42,329 nt of DNA, taken from contig JAUNNV010000001.1 in NCBI GenBank assembly GCA_030531335.1, forward strand, positions 1 through 42,329, read 5' to 3'. The notes below the pieces were generated by a model that saw nothing but the letters and a program-made list of their open reading frames with translations, was not told the origin of the DNA and made no database searches. This document shows positions 7,810 to 16,546 of the stretch, one piece after another (within the stretch, counting starts at the first letter, position 1; each line of letters opens with the position of its first letter). This DNA comes from Bacteroidales bacterium. Its GTDB lineage: Bacteria; Bacteroidota; Bacteroidia; Bacteroidales; Bacteroidaceae. A program made the translations under genes and the position numbers.

Positions 7810-9747
7810 ATGAAACGATTTCTAATCTCTCTTCTTTTCCTCGTGGGCATTGGCCTTTCCGCCAACGCCTACGAGGAACGCAACATGCTGTTGGGCAGCA
7901 TCACCAAGGAGCAGCTTCGCGACGTGGTGGTGCAGCACCGGCAGTGGATGCCTTATCCTGCCTACGCCGACCGCGCCGGATGGGACAAGTTTCTCGGCAA
8001 TCAGAAGGACTTGTACATCCGGAAAGGCGAGAAGTACCTTGGCTATGGTTGGCAGTATGTCAAGACCAGCTACTACCTGGCCTACGAGACCACTGGCGAC
8101 CGCATGGTCATGCAGAATCCTTACGAGGCCAACATCGATGCCGTGGGATTCCTGCTCCGGGCCGAGTTGGCAGAGGGCAAGGGTCGTTTCATTCCCGACC
8201 TCATCGACGGGGTTGTCTGCTTCTGCGAAATGACCTCGTGGGCTCTCTCCGCCCATCTGGTGTCCCACCAGTCGAGCGGCCGTTCCATCCCCGACATCGA
8301 CGAGCCTGTGGTGGCGCTCCGCCAGTCGAAGGTGGCCGAGATGCTGGCTTGGGTGTGGTACTACTTCCACGATGAGTTCGACAAGACGAGTCCCGTCATT
8401 GCCCGCCGTCTGCGCCATGAGTTGCAGGTGCGTATGCTCGACCCCTTCATGGCCCGCGACGACTTTTGGTGGATGGGGCTGGGGGACAAGCGGCAGGTGC
8501 TCAACAACTGGACCGCCTGCTGCTCTTTCAATGCCATGATGTGCTTCATGCTGCTCGAGGACGATGCCGACAAGCTCACCGAGGGGGTGTGGAAGTCGAT
8601 GCGTTGCGTCGATCAGCTCCTCAACTATGCACCGGCCGACGGTGCCTGCGACGAGGGTCCCAGCTACTGGAAGGGCAACGCTGGCATGATCATCAACTAC
8701 CTCAGTGCCTTGCGGCGCATCACGGCAGGCAAGGTGGATTTGTTGTGCGACCCCTTTGTGCGGCGCATGGCGGAGTTCTACGTCCACTCGTGTGTGGGCG
8801 ACGAGTGGTTGGTGAGCTTTGCCGATGCCCATGCCCGCAATGCCAACACCACCTATCCGCTTCTCTATCGCTTCGGTGCCGAGGTGCGGAGCCCGCTGCT
8901 CAAGGCCTTCGCTGCACGGGGTGTGCGCCTGCAAGGCAAGGTGGATTTCGAAAGCGACATGTCGCCCTGCTTCTATTCGCTCTACCACGAGTTCGAGAAC
9001 CTGTGGTATGCTGACGAAATGCAGCGCTACGACGAGCCCATCGATCGTCCGTCGTGCGTGTGGTATCCTGAGGCGCAGTTCTGCTATCTCGACAATCGGC
9101 ATGGCTTTTTCCTTGCCGCCAAGGGCGGCCACAACGGCGAGAGCCACAACCACAACGACGTGGGGTCGGGAGTGTTCTTTATCGATGAGACACCCATCCT
9201 GGCCGATGCCGGCGTGGGGGTCTATACCCGCCAGACATTTGGAAAGGAGCGTTACACCATCTGGAACATGCAAAGCCAATATCACAACCTGCCCATCATC
9301 AATGGAGTGATGCAGCACGAAGGCAGTGCGTTCCATGCCACCGATGTGAAGGCCGACACACGCCGACTTTCCTTCTCGGCCGACATTGCCGCAGCATATC
9401 CCACCGAGGCCAAGGTCGATTCGTGGGTACGCTCCTACCGACTAAGCAAGTCCGGGTTGGTCATCACCGACAAGTTCTCCCTCGCCGAGGCCAAGATGCC
9501 CAACACCGTCAACTTCCTCACCTGGGGCAGGCCATCGGTACAGCATGGGGGGATTGTCGCCATTCGCACGGAGAAACTCACGGCCCTTCTCTCCTACGAT
9601 GCACAACAGTTCTCGGTGGCCGTAGAGGAGATACCCCTCAATGACAAGATTCTGGCACACACTTGGGGACCGATGCTCTATCGCGTCGTGCTCACCGCCA
9701 GACAACAACCCACCGAGGGCACTTACCGCTTTGTGATTTCCAAATGA
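7810..9747 (+). CDS. Heparinase II/III-like secreted polysaccharide lyase, paralogue 3
   Basis: Third tandem paralogue, 645 aa from the ATG at 7810, chosen because it begins a proper signal peptide (MKRFLISLLFLVGIGLSANA). The same blocks recur: QWMPYPAYADRAGWDK, then NNWTACCSFNA where paralogues 1 and 2 have NNWNPWC, DEGPSYWKG, SHNHNDVGS (His at ~446 and ~448) and DAGVGVYTRQTF. Loss of the NPW triplet in the barrel motif and a distinct region SDMSPCFYSLYHEF mark it as the most divergent of the three. Active-site Asn, Tyr and His candidates are kept. It is the last gene of the cluster; the next gene has its own promoter. Confidence 0.85.
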   Translation: MKRFLISLLFLVGIGLSANAYEERNMLLGSITKEQLRDVVVQHRQWMPYPAYADRAGWDKFLGNQKDLYIRKGEKYLGYGWQYVKTSYYLAYETTGDRMVMQNPYEANIDAVGFLLRAELAEGKGRFIPDLIDGVVCFCEMTSWALSAHLVSHQSSGRSIPDIDEPVVALRQSKVAEMLAWVWYYFHDEFDKTSPVIARRLRHELQVRMLDPFMARDDFWWMGLGDKRQVLNNWTACCSFNAMMCFMLLEDDADKLTEGVWKSMRCVDQLLNYAPADGACDEGPSYWKGNAGMIINYLSALRRITAGKVDLLCDPFVRRMAEFYVHSCVGDEWLVSFADAHARNANTTYPLLYRFGAEVRSPLLKAFAARGVRLQGKVDFESDMSPCFYSLYHEFENLWYADEMQRYDEPIDRPSCVWYPEAQFCYLDNRHGFFLAAKGGHNGESHNHNDVGSGVFFIDETPILADAGVGVYTRQTFGKERYTIWNMQSQYHNLPIINGVMQHEGSAFHATDVKADTRRLSFSADIAAAYPTEAKVDSWVRSYRLSKSGLVITDKFSLAEAKMPNTVNFLTWGRPSVQHGGIVAIRTEKLTALLSYDAQQFSVAVEEIPLNDKILAHTWGPMLYRVVLTARQQPTEGTYRFVISK

Positions 9748-9898
9748 GGCAGATTGGAACCCGTCAGTCTGAACCAATCGTATCCAGATTGTGTCCTTAT
9801 CGTTACGAAAAAAGAACGAATGCAGTTAGCCTGATTTCTCCACTTGCTACAGAGCCAAAATAAATGTGGAAAATCATGACTTTCTCGAAATCTTATTA
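9748..9898. other. Intergenic region after the lyase cluster
   Basis: About 150 bases without a gene. A 6-bp inverted repeat (gattgg 9752-9757 with ccaatc 9774-9779, 16-base loop) follows the lyase stop, but there is no T run. Base composition drops sharply to A/T-rich here, marking the end of the GC-rich cluster. Confidence 0.4.
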
Positions 9899-9906
9899 TA
9901 TATTTG
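9899..9906 (+). promoter_or_regulatory. -7 promoter element for the alpha/beta hydrolase gene
   Basis: TATATTTG matches TAnnTTTG exactly, about 55 nt before the ATG at 9961. No good TTTG is seen 19-21 nt upstream, so the -33 part is weak. An in-frame TTG start at 9904 would lie inside this element, which supports the start at 9961. Confidence 0.5.
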
Positions 9907-9960
9907 CCCTTGACATTTTACGAACGACAATTCAAACCAACTATAATTGACCCCAAAAAC

Positions 9961-10830
9961 ATGAAAACATTGCTCGGAAAATCCATTTTGCTTTTGATTG
10001 GATTACTTGCCTGTACTTTTGTAAGGGCTCAAGGACCAACAAATTTTACCACTCATACAGACATTCGTTATGCCAAGCAACGTAAGAACCTTGTTGAAAA
10101 CGAAAAATGTAGCGACAGATTGCTCGATGTTCTTCTGCCCAGTATTGAAAAACCTCTCGACGGATTTCCTGTGGTCGTGTTTATTCACGGTGGTGGATTT
10201 CGCGAACGTAGCAAGGAGGAACGCAACCCGGTGGTGCGAAAACTACTTGAACAGGGATTTGCCATTGTGTCCATCAACTACTATCTTACGTTCAAGTATG
10301 TGCAACGTGACAACTCCTCCAATCAACATGGCCAACGCGAGATAACTCCAGAAGGCGGCACATACAGCTCGTTGGTGGAACAGGCTGTTGCTGAAGCTTC
10401 CACCGATGCGTCGTTGGCTTTGAAATGGCTGAAGAAAAACGCCAGACACTATGGACTGAATCCGCGAAAGGTGGCTCTGCTGGGGGGATCGGCTGGCGCA
10501 ATGACCGCGCTTCACACGGTATATCACATGCGTCGCTCCAGTGTAGCCGTAAGGGCAGTGATCGATCTGTGGGGATCGCTCAATTATCCGTCCGACATTA
10601 AGGCTGGCAGTCCTGCCTTACTGATTGTCCACGGTGATGCCGACACAACCGTATCCGTGAAACATGCCTACATGTTGGATCGTTTTGCCGAGGAGGCGGG
10701 AATAGACCACGAAATGTACATCATGAAAGGCCTGGGCCATGCCCAATATAGACATGTGGGGACAAACATGATGGAGCCTATCATCGCGTTTCTCAACAAA
10801 CATTTCCGAATGACGGAACCGATGGATTGA
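9961..10830 (+). CDS. Secreted alpha/beta hydrolase (carboxylesterase-like)
   Basis: A 289-aa exported esterase/lipase-type hydrolase. Signal peptide MKTLLGKSILLLIGLLACTFVRA. The oxyanion-hole motif FIHGGGF begins near residue 75, the nucleophile elbow is GGSAGAMTA (Ser), the acid is probably Asp in HGDADTTV, and the His is in GLGHAQY. This is the BD-FAE/hormone-sensitive-lipase-like layout often found in enzymes that remove acetyl or feruloyl groups from plant polysaccharides, but the substrate cannot be assigned. It has its own -7 element, and its base composition differs from the GC-rich lyase cluster upstream, so it may not belong to that unit. It lies 75 nt before the DUF3467 gene. Confidence 0.8.
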   Translation: MKTLLGKSILLLIGLLACTFVRAQGPTNFTTHTDIRYAKQRKNLVENEKCSDRLLDVLLPSIEKPLDGFPVVVFIHGGGFRERSKEERNPVVRKLLEQGFAIVSINYYLTFKYVQRDNSSNQHGQREITPEGGTYSSLVEQAVAEASTDASLALKWLKKNARHYGLNPRKVALLGGSAGAMTALHTVYHMRRSSVAVRAVIDLWGSLNYPSDIKAGSPALLIVHGDADTTVSVKHAYMLDRFAEEAGIDHEMYIMKGLGHAQYRHVGTNMMEPIIAFLNKHFRMTEPMD

Positions 10831-10905
10831 AGAAGAAGATGAGGGGGCGTATGTTAATAATGTGTGATGTGGCTTGTCAATAATGTAAAAAAAAAAATAG
10901 AAACT

Positions 10906-11241
10906 ATGGATAATTTGAACGGTGATCATTTCTCGCTGGACATTTCAGATGAAGTAGGTCTGGGCGTGTTTTCAAATTTGGCTATAATTGTACATTCATC
11001 GACTGAATTCGTGCTCGATTTTGCCACGGTTCTTCCAGCCCTGAAGAATGCCAAGGTGCGTTCGCGTGTCGTGATGCCTCCAGAACATGCAAAACGTTTG
11101 TTGCTCGCATTGAAAGAGAACATAGCCAAGTACGAGAATACTTACGGCCCAATAATCCTTCGCGATATGGTGGGCTCGGGGGAGGACTCAAACGGCAACA
11201 CCTACATGCCTCCAATGGGAGGATTCAAGGGAAAGGCATAA
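10906..11241 (+). CDS. DUF3467 family protein
   Basis: A 111-aa protein starting MDNLNGDHFSLDISDEVG, with the conserved pattern GVFSNLAIIVHSSTEFVLDF and VVMPPEHAKRLLLALKENI of the DUF3467 family. The function is unknown. It has no signal peptide or membrane segment. In many Bacteroidetes this gene lies between rpoC and rpsL; here it precedes rpsL as expected, but rpoC is not upstream. I chose ATG 10906 over the GTG/ATG near 10864 because the conserved region starts just after it, and the longer frame would add a Lys-rich, poly-A-encoded leader. Confidence 0.8.
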   Translation: MDNLNGDHFSLDISDEVGLGVFSNLAIIVHSSTEFVLDFATVLPALKNAKVRSRVVMPPEHAKRLLLALKENIAKYENTYGPIILRDMVGSGEDSNGNTYMPPMGGFKGKA

Positions 11242-11269
11242 AACCTCCTCACTTAAAAAACGCTAAAAA

Positions 11270-11302
11270 GTTCGGAAATGTAAAATAAATACGTTTCCGA
11301 AC
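11270..11302. repeat. Inverted repeat upstream of the rpsL promoter
   Basis: gttcggaaa (11270-11278) and tttccgaac (11294-11302) form a perfect 9-bp dyad with a 15-base A/T-rich spacer, 19 bases before the -33 box of the rpsL promoter. It could end transcription of the DUF3467 gene or bind a regulator. A T-rich stretch (atgttttg) follows but is not a clean U tract. Confidence 0.45.
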
Positions 11303-11321
11303 ATGTTTTGTATAAGGCATC

Positions 11322-11352
11322 TTTGCCTGTTCATTATTATTTAGTACTTTTG
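11322..11352 (+). promoter_or_regulatory. Promoter of the ribosomal protein superoperon
   Basis: TTTG at 11322-11325, exactly 19 nt, then TACTTTTG at 11345-11352, a perfect match to the Bacteroidetes vegetative promoter. It leaves a leader of roughly 75 nt before rpsL at 11435. No other promoter this good was noticed before 29471, so it may drive much of the 18-kb superoperon. Confidence 0.8.
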
Positions 11353-11434
11353 CAACCCAAAAGCGTGTTTATGGGATTAAACATGATTTTATGTGATTAT
11401 TATTAACAAATATATAAACTTAAAAACAAACAAA

Positions 11435-11818
11435 ATGCCTACCATTCAACAGTTAGTTAGAAAAGGAAGACAGGTTTTGGAAGACAAAAGTAAATCTCCG
11501 GCACTCGATTCATGCCCACAGAGACGTGGAGTGTGTGTCCGCGTTTACACTACAACTCCCAAAAAACCTAATTCAGCAATGCGTAAGGTGGCTCGTGTGC
11601 GCCTTACAAACTCAAAGGAAGTAAACTCTTACATCCCAGGTGAAGGTCACAATTTGCAAGAACACTCGATTGTTCTTGTACGTGGTGGTCGTGTAAAGGA
11701 TCTTCCAGGTGTTCGTTATCATATCGTTCGTGGCACATTGGATACGGCAGGTGTCGCAGGACGTACTCAACGCCGCTCGAAATATGGCGCAAAGCGTCCG
11801 AAGGCAGGAAAGAAATAA
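11435..11818 (+). CDS. rpsL: Ribosomal protein uS12
   Basis: A 127-aa small-subunit decoding-centre protein. The start [12 protein letters not shown] at 11435 matches the family; the in-frame ATG at 11393 would add 14 A/T-rich-encoded residues. The PKKPNSA and [12 protein letters not shown] loops that contact helix 44 keep the lysines whose mutation typically gives streptomycin resistance, so this looks like the sensitive form. The LPG loop Asp that is methylthiolated in some bacteria is present. Confidence 0.97.
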   Translation: MPTIQQLVRKGRQVLEDKSKSPALDSCPQRRGVCVRVYTTTPKKPNSAMRKVARVRLTNSKEVNSYIPGEGHNLQEHSIVLVRGGRVKDLPGVRYHIVRGTLDTAGVAGRTQRRSKYGAKRPKAGKK

Positions 11819-11889
11819 TCACAGCCTAAGGATATTATAAGTTAAATACAAGTTTTTGGTTTGTTGGAATACGCGGTAAGGTTGAGTAA

Positions 11890-11907
11890 ATACTTCGGAG
11901 GAAGTGT
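11890..11907 (+). promoter_or_regulatory. Hairpin with GGAG loop in the rpsL-rpsG gap
   Basis: atacttc (11890-11896), loop ggag, gaagtgt (11901-11907): seven pairs including one G-U. It lies in a 140-nt gap that is long for this operon. Such a gap upstream of rpsG could hold a ribosomal-protein feedback site, but nothing here proves it. Confidence 0.3.
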
Positions 11908-11958
11908 TGAAGTAAACAAGATGCAACCCCAAACAAAAAACGCAATTTTTGAGAAAAA

Positions 11959-12435
11959 ATGAGAAAAGCAAAACCAAAAAAACGTGTGATCCTGCCGGAT
12001 CCCGTATTCGGCGATCAGAAGGTGTCGAAATTTGTCAACCACCTGATGTATGATGGCAAGAAGAATACTTCGTATGAAATCTTCTATGCCTCGTTGGACA
12101 TTGTAAAATCCAAACTCCCAAACGAAGAGAAGTCTGCTCTTGAAATCTGGAAAGCTGCATTGGACAATGTGACTCCTCAGATCGAAGTGAAATCGCGTAG
12201 AATCGGTGGCGCCACATTCCAGGTGCCTACTGAAATCCGCCCGGAACGCAAGGAGTCAATCTCTATGAAGAACCTGATATCCTATGCCCGCAAACGTGGC
12301 GGAAAGACCATGGCTGACAAGTTGGCTGCAGAAATAATGGATGCATACAACCAGCAGGGTGGTGCATTCAAGCGCAAGGAGGACATGCACCGTATGGCTG
12401 AGGCCAACCGTGCATTCGCTCACTTCAGATTCTAA
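11959..12435 (+). CDS. rpsG: Ribosomal protein uS7
   Basis: 158 aa, begins [20 protein letters not shown]. It nucleates assembly of the 16S rRNA 3' domain and lines the E site. The family blocks [12 protein letters not shown] and the long central helices are intact, and the C-terminus [11 protein letters not shown] is typical. It is followed 18 nt later by fusA, as in most str operons. Confidence 0.96.
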   Translation: MRKAKPKKRVILPDPVFGDQKVSKFVNHLMYDGKKNTSYEIFYASLDIVKSKLPNEEKSALEIWKAALDNVTPQIEVKSRRIGGATFQVPTEIRPERKESISMKNLISYARKRGGKTMADKLAAEIMDAYNQQGGAFKRKEDMHRMAEANRAFAHFRF

Positions 12436-12453
12436 AAATCAGGCATATAGAAA

Positions 12454-14571
12454 ATGGCTAAACAAGATTTACATTTGACACGCAACATCGGCATTATGGC
12501 TCACATTGATGCTGGAAAGACTACGACGTCCGAGCGTATATTGTTCTACACCGGATTGACCCACAAGATTGGTGAGGTTCACGACGGTGCAGCTACAATG
12601 GATTGGATGGAGCAAGAACAGGAGCGTGGCATCACTATCACTTCAGCTGCAACTACAACACACTGGAAGTATGCTGATCAACTTTATAAAATCAATCTGA
12701 TTGACACTCCGGGACACGTGGATTTCACTGCTGAGGTGGAGCGCTCGCTGCGTGTGCTCGATGGTGCCGTGGCTGCTTATTGTGCCGTCGGTGGCGTGGA
12801 ACCCCAGTCGGAGACAGTTTGGCGTCAGGCCGACAAATATAATGTTCCCCGTATAGGTTACGTGAACAAGATGGATCGTTCGGGCGCGGATTTTTTCAGC
12901 GTGGTTCGCCAGATGAAGGACGTGCTTGGCGCAAATCCTTGCCCGGTCGTAATTCCTATCGGTGCCGAAGAGCACTTCAAGGGTGTGGTTGACCTGATAA
13001 GGATGAAAGCTATCGTGTGGAAAGACGAAACGATGGGAGCCAATTATGATGTGGAGGAGATTCCTGCCGACCTGCTTGCCGAAGCAGAGGAGTGGAGAGG
13101 ACAACTTCTTGAGAAGGCTGCCGATTTCGACGATGCCTTGATGGAGAAGTTCTTTGAGGATCCTTCGACCATTACTGAGGGCGAAATCATTGCAGCTGTT
13201 CGTAAGGGTACATTGTCGATGGATTTGGTTCCGATGCTGTGTGGCTCTTCCTTCAAGAACAAGGGCGTGCAGACTTTGCTCGACTATGTCTGTGCTTTCC
13301 TCCCTTCTCCGTTGGATACTCCCAACATCGTGGGTACAAATCCACAAACAGGCGCTGAGGAAGACCGATGTCCCGACGAGGGCGAACATACTTCGGCTTT
13401 AGCTTTCAAAATCGCCACAGACCCTTATGTCGGTCGTCTTACTTTCTTCCGCGTCTATTCGGGAAAGGTTGAATCCGGCTCATACATTTACAACACGCGT
13501 TCGGGCAAGAAAGAGCGGGTGTCTCGTTTGTTCCAGATGCATTCGAACAAACAGAATCCTGTAGATGTGATCTGTGCCGGCGATATTGGTGCTGGTGTTG
13601 GTTTCAAAGATATCCATACAGGTGATACGCTGTGTGATGAAGAAGCACCCATCGTGTTGGAGTCGATGGAGTTCCCCGACCCAGTAATCGGTATTGCAGT
13701 TGAGCCCAAGACCCAAAAAGACTTGGACAAGCTTTCGAACGGCTTGGCTAAGTTGGCTGAGGAGGATCCGACATTTACTGTACACGCGGACGAACAGTCT
13801 GGACAGACCATTATCTCTGGCATGGGTGAGCTTCATCTTGACATTATCATCGACCGTCTGAAGCGCGAGTTCAAGGTCGAATGTAATCAGGGTAAACCTC
13901 AGGTGAACTATAAGGAGGCGATTACCAAGACCGTGGAATTGCGTGAAGTATATAAGAAACAGTCGGGTGGTCGCGGTAAGTTCGCAGACATCATCGTGTC
14001 CGTAGGTCCGGTAGATGAGGATTACAAGGAAGGTGGCTTGCAGTTTGTCGATGAGGTAAAGGGTGGCAATATTCCTAAGGAATTTATCCCTTCTGTACAG
14101 AAAGGTTTCCAGACAGCCATGAAGAACGGAATTCTGGCAGGTTATCCTATGGATTCGCTGAAGGTTGTCTTGAAGGATGGTTCGTTCCATCCTGTTGATT
14201 CCGACCAACTCTCGTTCGAGATTTGTGCAATTCAGGCTTATAAGAATGCTTGTACCAAGGCTGCTCCTGTGTTGATGGAGCCTATGATGAAATTGGAGGT
14301 TGTCACCCCGGAGGAAAACATGGGCGATGTCATTGGTGATTTGAACAAGCGTCGTGGTCAGGTAGAAGGAATGGAGTCGAGTCGCTCGGGCGCTCGTATC
14401 GTAAAGGCCATGGTGCCGTTGGCCGAGATGTTCGGCTACGTTACGGCTCTGCGTACAATCACATCCGGTCGTGCGACTTCTTCCATGAGTTACGACCATC
14501 ATTCCCAGGTGTCCTCTTCTATTGCGAAGTCGGTGCTTGAAGAAGTCAAGGGACGTGTCGATTTAGTATAA
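12454..14571 (+). CDS. fusA: Translation elongation factor G
   Basis: 705 aa, normal length. This GTPase drives translocation and, with RRF, ribosome recycling. G motifs are intact: [14 protein letters not shown] (G1), DTPGHVDF (G3) and [10 protein letters not shown] (G4). The [10 protein letters not shown] switch segment and domain IV with its [17 protein letters not shown] region are present, as is GERL-like C-terminal domain V. This appears to be the canonical housekeeping EF-G by context, between rpsG and rpsJ. Confidence 0.97.
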   Translation: MAKQDLHLTRNIGIMAHIDAGKTTTSERILFYTGLTHKIGEVHDGAATMDWMEQEQERGITITSAATTTHWKYADQLYKINLIDTPGHVDFTAEVERSLRVLDGAVAAYCAVGGVEPQSETVWRQADKYNVPRIGYVNKMDRSGADFFSVVRQMKDVLGANPCPVVIPIGAEEHFKGVVDLIRMKAIVWKDETMGANYDVEEIPADLLAEAEEWRGQLLEKAADFDDALMEKFFEDPSTITEGEIIAAVRKGTLSMDLVPMLCGSSFKNKGVQTLLDYVCAFLPSPLDTPNIVGTNPQTGAEEDRCPDEGEHTSALAFKIATDPYVGRLTFFRVYSGKVESGSYIYNTRSGKKERVSRLFQMHSNKQNPVDVICAGDIGAGVGFKDIHTGDTLCDEEAPIVLESMEFPDPVIGIAVEPKTQKDLDKLSNGLAKLAEEDPTFTVHADEQSGQTIISGMGELHLDIIIDRLKREFKVECNQGKPQVNYKEAITKTVELREVYKKQSGGRGKFADIIVSVGPVDEDYKEGGLQFVDEVKGGNIPKEFIPSVQKGFQTAMKNGILAGYPMDSLKVVLKDGSFHPVDSDQLSFEICAIQAYKNACTKAAPVLMEPMMKLEVVTPEENMGDVIGDLNKRRGQVEGMESSRSGARIVKAMVPLAEMFGYVTALRTITSGRATSSMSYDHHSQVSSSIAKSVLEEVKGRVDLV

Positions 14572-14583
14572 ACAAGAAAAGAT

Positions 14584-14623
14584 GGGGGCAACAAATTAGC
14601 GAATGACTCTTAATTTGTCCCCC
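14584..14623 (+). promoter_or_regulatory. Strong hairpin between fusA and rpsJ (candidate S10-operon leader element)
   Basis: ggggg (14584-14588) + acaaatta (14591-14598) pairs with taatttgt + ccccc (14611-14623), giving 13 pairs with a ca bulge and a 12-base loop. The right arm is followed by acctgacatag, not a T run, so it is not a standard intrinsic terminator. Its place in front of the S10 cluster fits an attenuator or a ribosomal-protein binding site, possibly for uL4; this is inference. Confidence 0.5.
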
Positions 14624-14661
14624 ACCTGACATAGTATTAACTTTTAATGATAAATTTAACA

Positions 14662-14967
14662 ATGAGTCAGAAAATCAGAATCAAACTGAAATCTTACGAT
14701 CACAACTTGGTGGACAAGTCGGCTGAGAAGATTGTAAAGACTGTAAAGGTGACAGGTGCCATTGTCAGTGGCCCGATACCATTGCCAACTCACAAACGCA
14801 TCTTTACCGTGAACCGTTCGACATTCGTCAACAAGAAGTCGCGCGAACAGTTCGAACTCTCTTCCTACAAGAGGTTGATAGACATTTACAGCTCTACGGC
14901 AAAGACCGTTGACGCACTGATGAAGCTGGAGCTTCCGAGTGGTGTAGAAGTAGAAATTAAGGTTTGA
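14662..14967 (+). CDS. rpsJ: Ribosomal protein uS10
   Basis: 101 aa, beginning [15 protein letters not shown], the usual start; an ATG at 14647 would add MINLT. It belongs to the 3' domain of the small subunit and elsewhere also acts as the NusE transcription factor. The conserved loop [16 protein letters not shown] is intact. It starts the S10 block after the fusA gap hairpin. Confidence 0.96.
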   Translation: MSQKIRIKLKSYDHNLVDKSAEKIVKTVKVTGAIVSGPIPLPTHKRIFTVNRSTFVNKKSREQFELSSYKRLIDIYSSTAKTVDALMKLELPSGVEVEIKV

Positions 14968-14989
14968 TGTATTAAAAAATTTAACTGAA

Positions 14990-15607
14990 ATGCCAGGATT
15001 ATTAGGAAAAAAAATCGGAATGACATCCGTTTTCAGTGCTGATGGCAAGAACGTGCCATGCACTGTTATCGAAGTTGGTCCTTGTGTGGTTACTCAGATT
15101 AAAAGTGTCGAGAAAGACGGTTATAAGGCCGTCCAGTTGGGTTTTCAGGAGGCAAAGGAAAAGAACACTCCAAAACCAATGATGGGACATTTTGAAAAGG
15201 CGGGAGTAACACCGAAGCGCCACTTGGCCGAGTTCAAGGATTTTGAGACAGAGTACAATTTGGGCGATGTGATAACCGTCGAATTGTTTAACGACTCAAC
15301 GTTTGTTGACGTTGTTGGTACATCTAAGGGAAAAGGCTTCCAAGGTGTTGTAAAGCGTCATCATTTCAATGGTGTTGGTGAAACTACCCACGGACAGCAC
15401 AATCGCGCTCGCAAGCCGGGTTCTATCGGTGCTTGTTCTTATCCTGCAAAGGTGTTTAAGGGAATGCGTATGGCAGGTCGTCTTGGTGGCGATCGGGTGA
15501 CTGCGCAGAATCTGCAAGTGTTAAAGGTGATTCCAGAACACAATCTGCTTTTGATAAAGGGTTCGGTTCCGGGTTGCAAAGGTTCAATCGTTTTAATTGA
15601 GAAATAA
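14990..15607 (+). CDS. rplC: Ribosomal protein uL3
   Basis: 205 aa, begins [16 protein letters not shown] large-subunit assembly initiator whose long loop approaches the peptidyl transferase centre. The loop motif ([18 protein letters not shown]) contains the Gln that is methylated in some bacteria. The stop codon shares one base with the next start (taatg), implying translational coupling with rplD. Confidence 0.96.
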   Translation: MPGLLGKKIGMTSVFSADGKNVPCTVIEVGPCVVTQIKSVEKDGYKAVQLGFQEAKEKNTPKPMMGHFEKAGVTPKRHLAEFKDFETEYNLGDVITVELFNDSTFVDVVGTSKGKGFQGVVKRHHFNGVGETTHGQHNRARKPGSIGACSYPAKVFKGMRMAGRLGGDRVTAQNLQVLKVIPEHNLLLIKGSVPGCKGSIVLIEK

Positions 15608-16233
15608 TGGAAGTTAACGTATTAAATATTAAAGGTGAAGACACTGGGAGAAAGGTTACGTTAAACGAATCTATCTTCGGAATTGAACCTAATGACCATG
15701 CCATTTACTTAGACGTGAAGCAGTTCCTCGCCAACCAGCGACAGGGTACACATAAGGCAAAGGAAAGAAGTGAGGTTAGTGGTTCTACTCGCAAGTTAGG
15801 CCGTCAGAAAGGTGGCGGTGGCGCACGTCGTGGTGACATCAACTCTCCTGTTTTGGTGGGCGGAGGTCGTGTGTTTGGTCCAAGACCACGCGATTACTGG
15901 TTCAAGGTCAATAAGAAGGTGAAACAGCTTGCCCGTAAGTCGGCTCTCTCTTACAAGGCTCAGGAGAACAGCATCGTCATTGTTGAAGATTTCGCGATGG
16001 AGGCTCCAAAGACAAAGGAGTTTGTCGCAATTATAAATAATCTTAAACTTTCTGATAAAAAGTTGCTTTTTGTTTTGCCGGAAGCAAATAAAAACGTATA
16101 TTTGTCAGCTCGTAATTTACAGCGAGTTAACATGGCTATAGCATCTGCGTTGAATACATATTCGGTATTGAATGCTGGTGTGCTTGTGGTTACAGAGAAT
16201 TCGTTGAAAGCTATTGATGAAACTTTATCTTAA
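15607..16233 (+). CDS. rplD: Ribosomal protein uL4
   Basis: 208 aa. It lines the exit tunnel and in enteric bacteria represses its own S10 operon. The extended tunnel loop [21 protein letters not shown] is recognisable at about residues 58-78. The start overlaps the rplC stop by one base. Confidence 0.95.
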   Translation: MEVNVLNIKGEDTGRKVTLNESIFGIEPNDHAIYLDVKQFLANQRQGTHKAKERSEVSGSTRKLGRQKGGGGARRGDINSPVLVGGGRVFGPRPRDYWFKVNKKVKQLARKSALSYKAQENSIVIVEDFAMEAPKTKEFVAIINNLKLSDKKLLFVLPEANKNVYLSARNLQRVNMAIASALNTYSVLNAGVLVVTENSLKAIDETLS

Positions 16234-16250
16234 TAGAAAGGAATTGAAAT

Positions 16251-16541
16251 ATGGGATATATTGTTAAGCCGTTGGTGACAGAGAAAATGACCGCAATTAC
16301 AGAGAAGCTGAATCGTTTTGGCTTCATTGTGCGTCCTGAGGCCAACAAACTGGAAATTAAGAAGGAAGTTGAAAACTTGTATAACGTGACAGTGGTTGAT
16401 GTAAACACGATGCGTTATGCTGGAAAGAACAAGAGTCGTTACACAAAGTCGGGCCTTATTTGTGGCCGCACCAATGCTTACAAGAAAGCTATTGTAACCC
16501 TCAAGGAAGGTGATACTATTGATTTTTATAGCAACATTTAA
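16251..16541 (+). CDS. rplW: Ribosomal protein uL23
   Basis: 96 aa, near the tunnel exit, where signal recognition particle and trigger factor dock. The opening [16 protein letters not shown] and the [30 protein letters not shown] region are typical. It starts 17 nt after rplD and ends five nt before rplB. Confidence 0.95.
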   Translation: MGYIVKPLVTEKMTAITEKLNRFGFIVRPEANKLEIKKEVENLYNVTVVDVNTMRYAGKNKSRYTKSGLICGRTNAYKKAIVTLKEGDTIDFYSNI

Positions 16542-16546
16542 TAAAG

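Noticed and set aside
7822-9336. Long antisense frame (about 500 codons) inside lyase paralogue 3, with similar ones in 3442-4626, 4394-5791 and 6277-7515
   Set aside because: They mirror strongly GC-ending codons of the real genes. Products are His/Val/Gly-rich with no signal peptide or known motif, and the sense proteins are clearly recognised.
9752-9779. Inverted repeat gattgg/ccaatc as a terminator of the lyase cluster
   Set aside because: Only six pairs, a 16-base loop and no T run.
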